Source of the DNA: Paramecium pentaurelia
Taxonomy: Eukaryota; Ciliophora; Oligohymenophorea; Peniculida; Parameciidae
Assembly: GCA_905183005.1 (NCBI GenBank)
Contig: CAJJDO010000006.1
Location: 540,159-604,158 of the forward strand
Length of the DNA: 64,000 nucleotides
Direction: 5' to 3'
The translations under genes were made by a program, and so were the position numbers. Under the pieces are notes generated by a model, which had not been told where the DNA came from, did no database searches, and saw only the letters and a program-made list of their open reading frames with translations. Positions 1 through 11,922 of this stretch are shown piece by piece; position 1 is the stretch's first letter; each line of letters begins with the position of its first letter.

Positions 1-379
1 TTAATTAAATTAATCAATAAAAAATTAATATATCGATTCAAAATTACTATTCAAATACTTTCTGTTTTTCTAAAAAATTGTCTATTTTCATTTTAAATTC
101 AAATTCAATTAATTATTATATTATTCTATAATGTCTTACTATAATATAAAATTTGAATTCAATTTAAAATTATCATTGTATTAAACTATTAAAACTATTT
201 TAGACTTATATTCTAAGATAGTTATTTATGTATTTCAATTAATGAGAATATATGAACATCAAAAAGGAATTAATATTAATAAGAGCATAATAGGCTTTTG
301 TTTTCATTCTTTATTTAATTAAATGTATTAATTAAGTGTCTCTTAAATTCATTTTAAGTCTCTTGTATAGACTTAATTA
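1..379. other. AT-rich 5' flank, no gene seen
   Basis: No coding pattern was recognised here apart from a possible in-frame upstream ATG at 323 for the gene that follows. The stretch is almost pure A/T with short homopolymer runs, as in the other spacers of this window. Confidence 0.5.
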
Positions 380-1504
380 ATGTAAATCTCTTTCTAATGT
401 GGTATATTTTACATAAATAATTTTAGCTGATAAAAGAGAGCCTCTAAGGATTGTAACCACTTAAAAAATAATTAAATATTCTCCATCATGGACTTCTTCA
501 TTTGATCTTGGCAGATTTGTAATAAATTAATAGATCCTTAGCTTTAAATATATATAGAAATACAAGATGAAGAAAGTGGATTCATCAAGGTTATAGGTTT
601 TGCAAAATTAGAATTAAATGAGATCATGGGAAAAGAATCTATATATAAAATAGATTTAGAATAAGGAAATTAGGTAAGTATATTTATTAAATGCACAAAC
701 CCTAATGAGATTAGTAGAAATTCAGTTTAAATGTAATCATAAATTTCATGGACGAAATCTTTAAGAACAGAGCCAATTGTATAAAAAAGATATGGAAGTC
801 CTTAACCCTGCTCAACAAGAGTTCGATAAGAAATTAAGAAGGTTAATTTGTAGGATTTATAACATGTTAAAAATATATAATTACCAACTTAAAGTATGCC
901 AAATTTATCAGAAAGTAGAATGAGTTTATAAAAAGGAAGAGAAAGTTATAATAGCAATTTTACTTATGCAGGCTATTCAGTAACTAATAAGTGTTCTTAA
1001 TATCAATAAACAGAAAATGCAGATAGCAATATCAAATTTAAATAAATGATTAAAGAACTATCATTATTATTAAATGTTCCATAAGACTGTGATGCTATAG
1101 TATATGCTGTTTAAAAGGTATTATAGAATTTCAGATAATAAAGTGAACAATTAATCAAAATTTAATGTGATCACTAAATCTTAAAAACTGAGTATTAAAC
1201 ACTATATCATCTAAAAAATTAAATTGAAACTAATTAAGAAGATTTTAAAATGCAAATAAAATAGAAATTGAAAAATTATAAGACTTTGTTTGAGGAAAAT
1301 GTACAATTAAAAAAGACATTAAAAGAAGATTTAAATAAAATTGTCGAATTGAATCTTAAAATTAAAGAATTAAAAAAAGATGATACTATCCTTACAGAGG
1401 TGAATTCTTTAAATCAATAAATCAAATTCATAAATTAAAGTGTCTAACAAAGTTAATAAGATTTTGCAATATTAGTTGAGGAAATTAATTTAATTAAATA
1501 ATGA
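380..1504 (+). CDS. NT-C2 domain protein with C-terminal coiled coil
   Basis: About 358 residues in the ciliate code, with two micro-introns at 402-426 and 519-541 (25 and 23 nt, both ending TAG). Exons sum to a multiple of three. Residues about 10-95 read as the beta-strand pattern of an N-terminal C2 domain (NT-C2/EEIG1 type), with segments such as SFDLGRF, ESGFIKVIGFAKLELNE and QVSIFIKC. A low-complexity Q/S-rich linker follows. The last third (about 200-355) is a heptad-like coiled coil rich in K, E, L and Q. NT-C2 proteins usually bind membranes or act as adaptors; the partner is unknown here. The start is uncertain because an in-frame ATG also exists at 323. The final codon before the TGA stop is TAA (Q). 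The 3' end is repeated by the scaffold duplication at 2530. Confidence 0.6.
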
Positions 1505-2528
1505 TTTTATAATATTATAAAATACCAATAAATTAGTATAAAAAATATATTATTTTAATCAATTATAATTTTAAGTTATTTCATAAATAATTACTAATTT
1601 TAAGAATGGTAATCTATCAAGTCTAAACTTGTATATTAAGTAAAATTATAGAAAATAATTAATAATATTTATGCTATGATTTATTATTTAATCACACTCA
1701 TTCTTAATCATCCCAATGTCCTCTATCTGGCATCTTTGGTCCTCCAGCTGGTTTGGCAATAATAATCTAAAAATATATATAATAATGATACTTAATCAAC
1801 TCTCAAGATTGTGATAGCAGCATCTGTAGCTAATTTAATTGCCCACCATTTAGTTTTAAGATGATCAAATACCTTCAATTCATTTGATGGAGTTAATGTT
1901 CCATTCTAAATTTCAGAAATATATATATACAGAAATATTTAATGAATGAGGTTTCTCAGAATTCAATTTGTGTAATTAAGCCATCATTTCATTTTGAGCT
2001 AAACCAGCATTATCAATTAAGATTCTAGGTATAATTTCAAATGCTTAAGCATATTATCTATAAGCATATTAATCTATAGATTTAATTTTGTTTGCTTCCG
2101 ATTCTAATTACTAAGCTAATTTCTAAAATGTATAGAGAAATGAATATTACAATTTCAGTAGCCCCTCCACCATAAACAAATCTTGGATCTTTAATTAATG
2201 ATCTATAACAACTAACTCCATCATCAATTGCTCTTTCAATATCATCTAAAAGATTTTATGTAGCACCCCTTAAAACAATAGTTGCCAATTTGCAAGTATC
2301 ACTTTACTTTTCGAAAATAGTAACTTTTTGACTACCGATTTCTTGTACATGAACACGATCACATGTTCCTAATTCATCTGGCATAGGTGCAGATAATCTA
2401 GATAAAGCACTAGCTCCAACTGCTTTACATAATCGTTTTAATTCAAATTTTGATTAAACTTTCACAATCATCATTTTATATTTTTCAACAAAATGTAATA
2501 CTAATTCTGAAATACTTCCTCCAGCAAC
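1374..2528. repeat. Direct duplicate (copy 1) of 2530-3684
   Basis: This 1,155-base block recurs, without any difference I could see, at 2530-3684, separated only by the N at 2529. It contains the last part of the NT-C2 gene and the 3' half of CCT8. The exact identity and the N at the junction indicate two contigs whose overlapping ends were not merged. Confidence 0.9.
1698..2528 (-). pseudogene. Truncated 3' copy of CCT8 (assembly duplicate)
   Basis: Reading leftwards from 2528, this is the C-terminal half of CCT theta, ending with the family tail (AKPAGGPK) and a TGA at 1698-1700. It stops abruptly at the N at 2529. Every base matches the complete copy at 2854-3684, including the introns, so it is almost certainly an unmerged contig end rather than a decayed paralogue. 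Confidence 0.85.
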
Positions 2529-2529
2529 N
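2529..2529. other. Scaffold join (single N)
   Basis: A lone N separates two identical 1,155-base blocks. It marks a join between contigs, not biological sequence. Confidence 0.95.
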
Positions 2530-3684
2530 AAAAAGATGATACTATCCTTACAGAGGTGAATTCTTTAAATCAATAAATCAAATTCATAAATTAAAGTGTC
2601 TAACAAAGTTAATAAGATTTTGCAATATTAGTTGAGGAAATTAATTTAATTAAATAATGATTTTATAATATTATAAAATACCAATAAATTAGTATAAAAA
2701 ATATATTATTTTAATCAATTATAATTTTAAGTTATTTCATAAATAATTACTAATTTTAAGAATGGTAATCTATCAAGTCTAAACTTGTATATTAAGTAAA
2801 ATTATAGAAAATAATTAATAATATTTATGCTATGATTTATTATTTAATCACACTCATTCTTAATCATCCCAATGTCCTCTATCTGGCATCTTTGGTCCTC
2901 CAGCTGGTTTGGCAATAATAATCTAAAAATATATATAATAATGATACTTAATCAACTCTCAAGATTGTGATAGCAGCATCTGTAGCTAATTTAATTGCCC
3001 ACCATTTAGTTTTAAGATGATCAAATACCTTCAATTCATTTGATGGAGTTAATGTTCCATTCTAAATTTCAGAAATATATATATACAGAAATATTTAATG
3101 AATGAGGTTTCTCAGAATTCAATTTGTGTAATTAAGCCATCATTTCATTTTGAGCTAAACCAGCATTATCAATTAAGATTCTAGGTATAATTTCAAATGC
3201 TTAAGCATATTATCTATAAGCATATTAATCTATAGATTTAATTTTGTTTGCTTCCGATTCTAATTACTAAGCTAATTTCTAAAATGTATAGAGAAATGAA
3301 TATTACAATTTCAGTAGCCCCTCCACCATAAACAAATCTTGGATCTTTAATTAATGATCTATAACAACTAACTCCATCATCAATTGCTCTTTCAATATCA
3401 TCTAAAAGATTTTATGTAGCACCCCTTAAAACAATAGTTGCCAATTTGCAAGTATCACTTTACTTTTCGAAAATAGTAACTTTTTGACTACCGATTTCTT
3501 GTACATGAACACGATCACATGTTCCTAATTCATCTGGCATAGGTGCAGATAATCTAGATAAAGCACTAGCTCCAACTGCTTTACATAATCGTTTTAATTC
3601 AAATTTTGATTAAACTTTCACAATCATCATTTTATATTTTTCAACAAAATGTAATACTAATTCTGAAATACTTCCTCCAGCAAC
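2530..3684. repeat. Direct duplicate (copy 2) of 1374-2528
   Basis: Second copy of the block described at 1374-2528, at an offset of 1,156 bases. Here the sequence continues into the complete CCT8 gene. The fragment of the NT-C2 gene at 2530-2660 has no upstream part. Confidence 0.9.
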
Positions 3685-4631
3685 TATTAAATTAACTCCT
3701 GCATCTGCAATACTTTTGACTATCTTTTCAGCTAATTCTTCTTCACTCTTTGTATAGTTCATTAATTCTGTAGCATTTTTAATTAAAACAGTTCCTTTAG
3801 TTTCTTATGATTATGGATCTAATGGTGCATTAAATACACAAATTTTAGGATTTTCCAATCTATTAATTTGTCCTTCAACATTTCTAGTTACAATTAATCC
3901 AGATAAAACATGACTATCCAAAACAGATCCACCCAATATTTTAGTAACTCTAACATATTCAGAATCAAAGTTAGACTTTTCCCTTGGTAAACATCTAATA
4001 CATGCTTTGGCTACAAGACCAGCAATGAGATTAGAATAGCTATAAATCTTTATTTAGAAAATTACTCTGACAATTTACTACTTAGAGAAGTTCTAATTGC
4101 TTAAAAGACTTATTATTCATCAGCAACATCATTTATTTCCCATATTTTTTATTCTTCAAGTAAATCCAATGCCTTTTTTAATGCTGTTTCATACCCAACA
4201 ACAATTTAGCTAAATGAATGTATTATAAGTAATACCTTGGATGTAATCCTAGTTTTATTAAACTTTCAGCTTATTATAATAACTCTCCAGCTAGAGTAAT
4301 AACAAAATTTGTAGCATCACCTTATTCAGTTTCTTACATTTTAGCAGCCATAAGGATCATCTTGGCGGCAGGATGTTAGATTTCCATTTCTTTAAGGATT
4401 GTTGCTGCATCACTTGTAACAAATATTTTATCTATATGATTCACAACCATTTTTTTCATTCCATTTGGGCCTAAAGAAGTTTTAGTCATGTTAGAGATTT
4501 CTTTGCATGCTTAAATATTTTTTAAGATAGCTTCCTCTAATCCTTGATAATGGCGAGCCCCCTGAGAAATTTAATACTTTTTATCATACTTCTTTGAGCA
4601 TTGATTGGAAACCTGCAGCTGTGGATAGCAT
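2854..4631 (-). CDS. CCT8: T-complex protein 1 subunit theta (chaperonin CCT8)
   Basis: Complete theta subunit of the cytosolic TRiC/CCT chaperonin, which folds actin, tubulin and other proteins by ATP hydrolysis. About 539 residues (human about 548) after removal of six introns of 25-28 nt. The first, at 4562-4589, ends CAG instead of TAG. Visible signatures: near the start MLKEGARHYQGLEEAI, then TSLGPNGMKKMV, FVTSDAATILKEMEIQHPAAK and GDATNFV (nucleotide-binding site); later VYGGGATE; and the theta-type tail LRVDQ-IIIAKPAGGPKMPDRGHWDDQE. Only 52 bp separates its ATG from the divergent PX-domain gene, implying a shared promoter. The 3' half is also present as a duplicate at 1698-2528. Confidence 0.96.
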
Positions 4632-4683
4632 AAATTAGATAATTTAATTTTTAAATAATTGCAAAAGAAATATTTAATATTAA
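4632..4683. promoter_or_regulatory. 52-bp divergent intergenic region (CCT8 / PX gene)
   Basis: The ATG codons of CCT8 (minus) and the PX membrane protein (plus) face away from each other across 52 AT-rich bases, so both promoters and 5' leaders must lie here or overlap. No specific motif was recognised. Confidence 0.4.
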
Positions 4684-6733
4684 ATGCCAATTTAGAATGC
4701 TTTAATAATATTTAGTTATTTGCTTCCTGCTTCAATAAGTGTTCTATATATTTTAGGAATGGCAGCAAGGTTCTATGATTTACACTCTAATATTCAAGCT
4801 GAGCCAATCCCTTTTAATTATTCAATTATTTTGCGGATTACACTATTAACTTTAGATATTAGTAAATTTATTAACTACTCAGAGCTGCTGAATTCATTGA
4901 ATTTATTCTAATGATTATTTAAGATGGCCATTAGAATTATTTCATCTCTGGAGTACTCTTTGTTAACATTTCAGCTATTATTATGCAAATCATTTTAATG
5001 GTATGGTTTAATTTAATTTTAGAGTTATGAATACAAGAAATAAGTACCTCTGTTTTTTGCTCATAAAATTTATTGGGTATTAAATTGGCTATTTTTAAGT
5101 ATCACTTTCACATTAATCATTATAAATGTATTATTTTACTTTACAACAGAATGGATATAAAGTTGAATATTCTTTGCTTCTTTTTCGAGTTGCTGATTAT
5201 ACCTTCCTTATTATCTTTACTATTTTCATTAGAAGATAGGATCTTGCAGAATTTGAAGCCCTAGGTTTTTGGAGAAACCAATTACCAATGATAGATTTAT
5301 CAGAATCTTAAAGACCAAGAGTTTCTACTGTCAATAGTATTCTAAAAATTTAATTTAGATATATAGAGCTCGTTTTTCTTAAAAATAGTAGTGAAAAAAT
5401 AATGGAGCATTCTTGATGATGATATTGAAGTTAAATTAGAAATGTAATTATATTTCTTATAACTTTAAAGTATTATTGTTGGAGCAGATAAGTAATACAA
5501 ATTAAAAAAAAAGATTTCTGAAATCTTCCATCATCATTAGCAATATGTATTTGAGAATAATGATTATTTTGAACTTCATTCTAATGATTTATTATAAATG
5601 AATTTCATAATAAAATAGATACAAGAGAGTTAGGATTTACTATTAATTAATTATATATAAAGATACTTTGACTTTATTATAAGTAAATTAGAATTGATCA
5701 CACCTTGCTTTGTTGACTTCATACAATTATAACTTTCTGAGAGATAACTTATTGAAGAAATGAAATTAGCAAATTCTACTCAAAATCTACATAAATCATC
5801 TATATTAGTTAGAAAAATTCAAACAAATAAGAAATACAAATGGGATATACAATCATAATACTTGCCTTATTTAGATATCAAAATTACTGAATTTCAAACT
5901 ATTAAAAATCTTACTGAAACATATGTACAATATACAATGATGACATAATTTGAAGATGAAACTCTTATGGTTTAAAGAAGATTCAAGGAATTCTATGAAT
6001 TTAGTGAGATTTTGAAAAATATCATTGAAGTCAAAAGTTTTCCTCCATTTCCTCAAAAATCATTAATAAAGATGTCAAATGAAGAAATAGAAGAGAGAAA
6101 ATAAGACTTAGAGATTTTTATGAAAATATTACTTAATGACAGATAATATCATGTCTCTGCTCTATTTAAATTCATTGGAATGTCTCAATATTTAATAGAT
6201 CAAATTAAAAATTTATAAGTTAAAGTCATTAAAGAGAGTGAATTAATAAAAAAATTACAAATTAAAAATACAGGATTTGAAGAGGTTGTAGGAAAAGATA
6301 ATGAAAAATTCATAAGATACTCATTTACGATTGGAAGTGGTGATTCAAAACACATAATTTGGAAAAGATTCAGTTAATTTGATGAACTACATAGTCTATT
6401 AAAATAAAGGTATAAGAATTTATTAATTTTATTTAAAGATATCCCTTACTTCCATAATTACCTTATAAGACTACTGCAGCATTATAATAGATTAACCCAA
6501 TTATTAGATCTGTAAATCTATAATAATATTTACTTGATCTAATAAAAGTACCAACAATAGGTGAAAATGGTCATCTAAGATAATTTCTAGAGATAAGAAA
6601 CTTTGAAAATAATATGAATTAATCAGGATTTGGAGGATCTATTTCTTAATTTGATAACATTTTGTAAAAATTAGATAATAATAATTAAGATATAGAGTAA
6701 TTGGAAAATATGCGCAACAGAATATGGTAATGA
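4684..6733 (+). CDS. Five-TM membrane protein with two PX domains
   Basis: About 643 residues after five introns: 4862-4884 (ends GAG), 5001-5022, 5128-5149 (ends CAG), 5337-5358 and 6410-6438 (ends AAG). The first about 190 residues hold about five hydrophobic segments. These are followed or separated by a basic YEYKKQVP loop and a KIYWVLNWLFLS segment, a layout resembling the TMD0 of ABCC transporters. A cytosolic region follows, then PX 1 (RRFKEFYEF ... FPPFPQKS, about 350-450). PX 2 (WKRFSQFDELHSLL ... YPLLPQLPYK ... LRQFLEIRNF, about 490-610) has the canonical basic and proline-rich loop. PX domains bind phosphoinositides, so a role on endosomal or contractile-vacuole membranes is plausible but inferred. 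There is no ATP-binding cassette; the next gene is unrelated. The splice choices at 4884 and 5149 use non-TAG acceptors and need cDNA support. Confidence 0.7.
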
Positions 6734-6761
6734 AATTATATAATATAAAACAATATCTTTA

Positions 6762-8127
6762 ATGTTTAGATTCCATCGTATACCCAAATATTTCCTTTCT
6801 CTTCACGAGTATTAAACAGCAGAGTTTTTCAAGTCTTTTTCACTCCCAATTCCACCTGGAAGAATTTGTAAGACCCCAGACGAAGCCTATAAGTCAGCTT
6901 AAAAAATCATTTAAGAGGGATCAGATCGAAATTCATTCACAGATGTTGTTGTAAAGGCTTAATGTCATACTGGTGGAAGAGGAAAAGGATATTTTAAAGA
7001 AAATGGATTTAATAGTGTACCAGTGAATATCTATTTAGGGAATACACATCGCCTCTACTCCAGAAGATGTAAGAGAATACGCTAGTAAAATGTTGGGAAA
7101 CACATTAATAACCAAACAAACTGGAAGTTTAGGAAAGAAGTGTGAAATGGTTTATGTGGTAGAAAGAAACTTTTTAAGGAAGGAATTGTATTTATCAATT
7201 CTTTTGGACAGAAATACAGGAGGACTAGGAATTGTAGCTTCTGAAAAGGGAGGTATACACATTGAAGAGAGTGATCCTAATTATATTAAGAAATTCTCAA
7301 TTGAGATGCCTAGCAATGTGGATGATATTGATTATACGATTTATGAAAAGGTTTCAAAAGTATATAAATTGAATCCAATATAGCATAATTAGATGAAAGA
7401 TGTAATTACATGTTTAATCATATTTAGATTTTGAAAAAGATGTTTGATATCTTTTTATAAACTGATGCAACATTGTTAGAAATTAATCCACTTGGAATTG
7501 ACTTGTAAGGTAATTTGATTATTTGTGATCAAAAACTTAACATTGATGATAATTCTCAATTTAGACAACATGCTATCTTTCATATGGAAGATGTAAGGTA
7601 AAAAGATTGGAAAGAAGTTGAAGCATAGAAACATGGATTAAATTATATTGCTTTGGATGGAAATATAGGTTGTATGGTAAATGGGGCAGGATTAGCTATG
7701 GCTACAATGGATTTAATCAAATAATATGATGGATCACCTGCAAACTTCTTGGATGTTGGTGGGAAAGCTACTGATTAAGAAATTGTTTCTGCACTCAAAA
7801 TTATGGATAAAGATCCTAATGTTGAAGCCATTCTTGTCAATATATTTGCTGGTATAGCTAGGTAATGATATATAATCATTATTTTTAAGATGTGATTAAA
7901 TTGTTTTAGGACTATTGAAAGGTTTGACAATTTTGGGAATGAAGAAGCCTATGGTGTTAAGAATGAAGGGAACAAAAATAGAAGAGGCTAAGAAATTAAT
8001 TGATGAGTCAGGATTCAATATGATGTTTACTGAAGATTTAGATGAGGCAGCTAAGAAAGCCGTTAGAATGGCAGCAATTTTAAGATTAGCTAAAGAAGCA
8101 AATATAAATGTAAATTTAACAAGTTGA
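6762..8127 (+). CDS. Succinyl-CoA ligase beta subunit, mitochondrial
   Basis: About 429 residues after three introns (first at 7017-7038, another in-frame 26-nt intron near 7400, and one near 7863-7890 that ends AAG). The family opens with LHEY(Q) after a short basic presequence (MFRFHRIPKYF), consistent with mitochondrial import. The ATP-grasp region contains HTGGRGKGYFKENG. Later come LLEINPL, NGAGLAMATMDLI, FLDVGGKATDQE and FAGIARCD, as in succinyl-CoA synthetase beta. It joins the alpha subunit to convert succinyl-CoA to succinate with nucleotide phosphorylation in the TCA cycle. ADP versus GDP specificity cannot be read with confidence. It starts 28 bp after the preceding stop and ends 28 bp from the convergent SEC13 gene. 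Confidence 0.95.
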
Positions 8128-8155
8128 TATAATTTCATTTTCATCTATACATTAT

Positions 8156-9030
8156 TCAATTGCAATCAATAGGGCAATATTAAAAATTATTCTCTTATTT
8201 TAGTGTTTTAATTTTATTCTAACCATTACTTTCTCCATTTACTGTTAATAAATTTCCCAACATATTGAATGATATTCTCCAAATAGTCATATGAAAATCA
8301 ATTACTTGATTATCGACTACATCATCATCTAATTTATGTACTCTAAGTTTTCCATCCTATAAATTTATATGATTTTTACATCTCCTCCTGAAACAAGGAT
8401 ATTATTTTCTAAAGGATGGAATTAAACATCCTTCACAACATCTAAATTAGATTAAATTGTATATTTCAATTAAGGTTTATTATTATTTGTAAATTCCCAG
8501 ACTTTAATCAATTTATCAGCACTGCAAGTTGCTAATAATGAACCATCTTAATTCCAACATAATCCATGTATTATTGATTCATGTGCTTGCCATTTATAAT
8601 CTACATCCCAATTTTTGTTATTATCTAATAAAATTACAAATCCATCTGATGTGCCACATGCTAAAAATAATTCTCTAGGCATAAATTAAACACAATTCAC
8701 ACTGCCCTCATTCTAAAAACTAGCCACTTTCATCCAATCTTTTTATTCCTTAAAAATAGATATTTCTCCATCATATGATGAAGTAGCTATTACATTACCA
8801 AATCTAGGATGTGACCAAGATAATGAAAATAAAGGAGAATCTCGACTAAAATATAATATTAATTTTACGTACATCTTAATTTAAGCAACTTATTATTTTT
8901 TTGACACGTCATAGACATTAATATATCCATCACTTCCACAACTGGCTAATTTGTCACCATAATAATCATATTTAATATCATGGATCATACTTGAATGTCC
9001 AGAATTTATTTAAAGGCTTTCTGTCAACAT
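8156..9030 (-). CDS. SEC13: SEC13 (COPII coat / nuclear pore WD40 protein)
   Basis: About 274 residues after two introns (27 and 23 nt), somewhat shorter than animal SEC13 (about 320). The start GHSSMIHDIKYDYYGDKLAS matches the SEC13 first blade. It continues with WSHPRFGNVIATSSYDG, EGSVNCVQF, CGTSDGFVILL, HGLCWNQDGSLLAT and the last blade MTIWRISFNMLGNLLTV. SEC13 pairs with SEC31 in the COPII cage and with the Nup84/Y complex of the nuclear pore. The nearest alternative is Seh1, but the N-terminal motif and short blades favour SEC13. Confidence 0.88.
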
Positions 9031-9268
9031 CACACAGATTCTATTTATTTTTATTTATTATCAAAATTAAATTCATAATTATCATATTATTTTTATATTA
9101 ATCTATTTATAATTACTTTACTCATGTATTAAAAATTTTATTTATCAAATTTAATTATTTTGATAAATGTAATAAACAAAATTTTAACAATTTTACAATT
9201 AGATATATAAATCATATTTAATCAATTATAATAATTTATTATACATAAAATATCAAATATAAGAAGAA

Positions 9269-11883
9269 TCACATTTCTTTGGAGAGTTCTTCTATAAGAG
9301 TCTCTAAAATTTGATCACTTAATTCCATTAAGTATTCAGCTCGATCATCTTCAATCAAAGCCCACTTGTATTCTTATTCCTTAATCTATAATAATTTCTA
9401 TAAATATTTTACATCCTCTATAAGTAATTTGTATAGTTACTCATCTCTAATTAAGGCTAAATTATCAAATTGAACATTTGTATCAACTAATAATGGATTT
9501 TCAACTAAATTTAATTGTTATATAAGCATAATTATATTTTTCTCATCTATTATTTCTTATTTCTCTTATTTAATAGTTTCAAAATCTTCAGGTGGATAAA
9601 ACCCACACAAGACTTTACTTTATTTTAATACTATGGATTTAACTTCTTCCAATATTTTATCTATACTTTCATTTGATATTTTTTATAAACTAATTTTCTT
9701 TTATTCCCATGGGTATTTTATGCCAGAATCTTAATTTAATATAAAATAATTACTATAATAAAATGGTCTATATCGATTTAAAACTTCATTACATGCATCA
9801 AAAATTGCTTTATAATGAATATGTTGAAGTTCTAAAATAGCACATCCAATTTCATCATCATCATCAGTTGCAGGCATTCTCTAATTTTCATATTCAACAA
9901 AAATAGTCTCATCTATTGGAAATGCTATTTGATCTTAGAATTCCTTATTATTATCAATATCATCATCTTCATTTCCATGAATTAACCTCAATCTTTACTT
10001 AGGTGTAAATCCAAAAGGAGTATTCAAATTTGATAACAATGATTATTTATGATATTCCAAAATATATTTAAATAGGTTATCAATATATTATTAGATATCA
10101 GCCATAGATGTAGGAACACAAGGTGGTTCATCTTAATTTACGACAAGATTTGAAATTATTAAATATAGATCATCTCTATTATTCAACACTTCTTCTGAAA
10201 ATTCCACCATCATATCATTAACAATTTCAGTAGTTATTAAATCAACAGTTTATTAAATTTCCTCTTATAATTTATTATTATTCTATTTTGTAACTTTAAG
10301 ACCGTTAAATTATTCATCTATTTATTATTATATTTGCTAAATCTATAAATTATCTTATGGATCAGATTATAGCTCTGCAGAAGCAATAAGGATATCTCTT
10401 TGAATTTTTTTTAAAGTAGAAATTTCTCTTCTATGACCTAATTCAAAAGCCTTTCTTGTATTTTACAAATCTTCTAATTCTCTATTCAACCACTCTTCAA
10501 GCAATTATTAATCTTTTCCAGTAGCATTTTTTTATTCAACATCATATCTAAGATATAGAACTTCTTCTCTATAATTTAATACTAAGTTTTCTTCTTATTA
10601 TGATTGTTTTTATAATTAAAGTGCATTAGTTTTAGAGAGATCTTCACTTAATTATTTTTGATGTTTATTTATGCTTTTCTCTTATAAGATTTCATTTTCA
10701 CTTCTTTTTTCTGAAACATTTTCAGATTATTTTAAATGTGTTTATACAATAGATATAATCTATTATTGCATTTATTTATTAATGCCTGAAATATCTTTAT
10801 CTTTAACTATTCTTTAAGTAAAAAGATTCCAATTTTCAAATTCTTAATTTAATTGACTAACAATAGGTGAGGATTCTTCAGAAATGATTGAACTTCTAAT
10901 ATTTGATATATGAACTTATTTTTCTCCTCCTTAACAAAAAAGAAAGCCATCTTCAAAATTGCTAGGAGATGTTTATTATGAAATTAATTATTATGGTTCC
11001 CAATCTATACTTATTTATTATAATTTAGACTATGATACTTTCTTTTTTTATTTTTCCTTTTTCTTTTTATATTCTTTCCAATGAATTTAAATTAATAAGG
11101 CTGCTTAATGTAAATAATATTCATTAAATGCTTCTTAATCTTCTTAATTGTAATTAATTTATGATTCATTTTCAGTTTAAGTTTTATAAGATTATTAATG
11201 TTTAGCTACTTCTTATTAGAATTTATCAATTTAATCAAGTTAGACTTTTTCATACCTTTTAGATATTTCTTCAAACCTTTTTATAATTTCATCTATTTTT
11301 TATTTTTTCTATTTTAGTTTTTTAGAGAATTTTTTCTTTGTTTTTTTAGCATTTTCAAATATTTTTTTAGTTTCTAGTTATAATTTTTAGAGATTGTATA
11401 ATCTAATAAATATGAATTTAATGAATAATACTTTTTTTATTAATCATTCAAAACTTTCTATTATAAAAGCTTTTCTTTTAACTGCTCTGACTTTTTTTTT
11501 TCCTTCATATATTATTATATAGACATTTTATTGGAATGTTATTTTTTTTCAGTGGATAGAGGAGATCTTTGTTTTGGATTATTTGTGTCTTCCTAATTTT
11601 TTTATGTCTTATTACTTTTTCTGAAAGATTTTAATTCTTCGGGAGACATGCTTCTTTTTGTTTCAATGGTATGTTTTGTTGTTTTGGTTGTACCAGTTAT
11701 GGGACTTCGTTAAGATAAAATTTGATCTGTTGTTTTCATTGTTCTCTAAGTAGAAATAGGAGGAATCTCTAATTATTTTGATGTTGATTTCACTAACTAT
11801 TTTTTCTTGTACATTTTTCCCTATTGACCTTATATAGAAATAGGTGATTTTTTTGGAGATGGAGTGGAATTCACAAATTACAT
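9269..11883 (-). CDS. Coiled-coil protein with C-terminal DUF4378-like domain
   Basis: About 850 residues in the ciliate code, with micro-introns not all placed. The N-terminal about 110 residues are basic and S/T/P-rich with repeated P-S/T motifs, followed by a long K/E/Q coiled coil. The last about 200 residues contain HIHYKAIFDACNEVLNRYRP, a PWEQ segment and a terminal helix pair with KWALIEDDRAEYL and ETLIEEL. That arrangement resembles DUF4378, the domain at the end of TRM/LONGIFOLIA and some centrosomal CAP350-related proteins. A role in microtubule or basal-body organisation is therefore a reasonable inference, not shown. The start at 11883 is chosen because it is in frame with the S/P-rich region and lies just 39 bp from the divergent gene. 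Confidence 0.6.
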
Positions 11884-11922
11884 ATATATTAACGAACAAA
11901 TTAATATTTATACAAATTCAAA
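11884..11922. promoter_or_regulatory. 39-bp divergent intergenic region
   Basis: Only 39 AT-rich bases lie between the start codons of the DUF4378-like gene (minus) and the long coiled-coil gene (plus). Any bidirectional promoter must be extremely compact or extend into coding sequence. No named motif is visible. Confidence 0.4.

Noticed and set aside
5871..6056. Minus-strand ORF opposite the PX domain
   Set aside because: Antisense shadow; the plus strand encodes a clear PX domain there.
7896..8144. Minus-strand 82-codon ORF near the succinyl-CoA ligase end
   Set aside because: Antisense shadow of the last exon of succinyl-CoA ligase beta.
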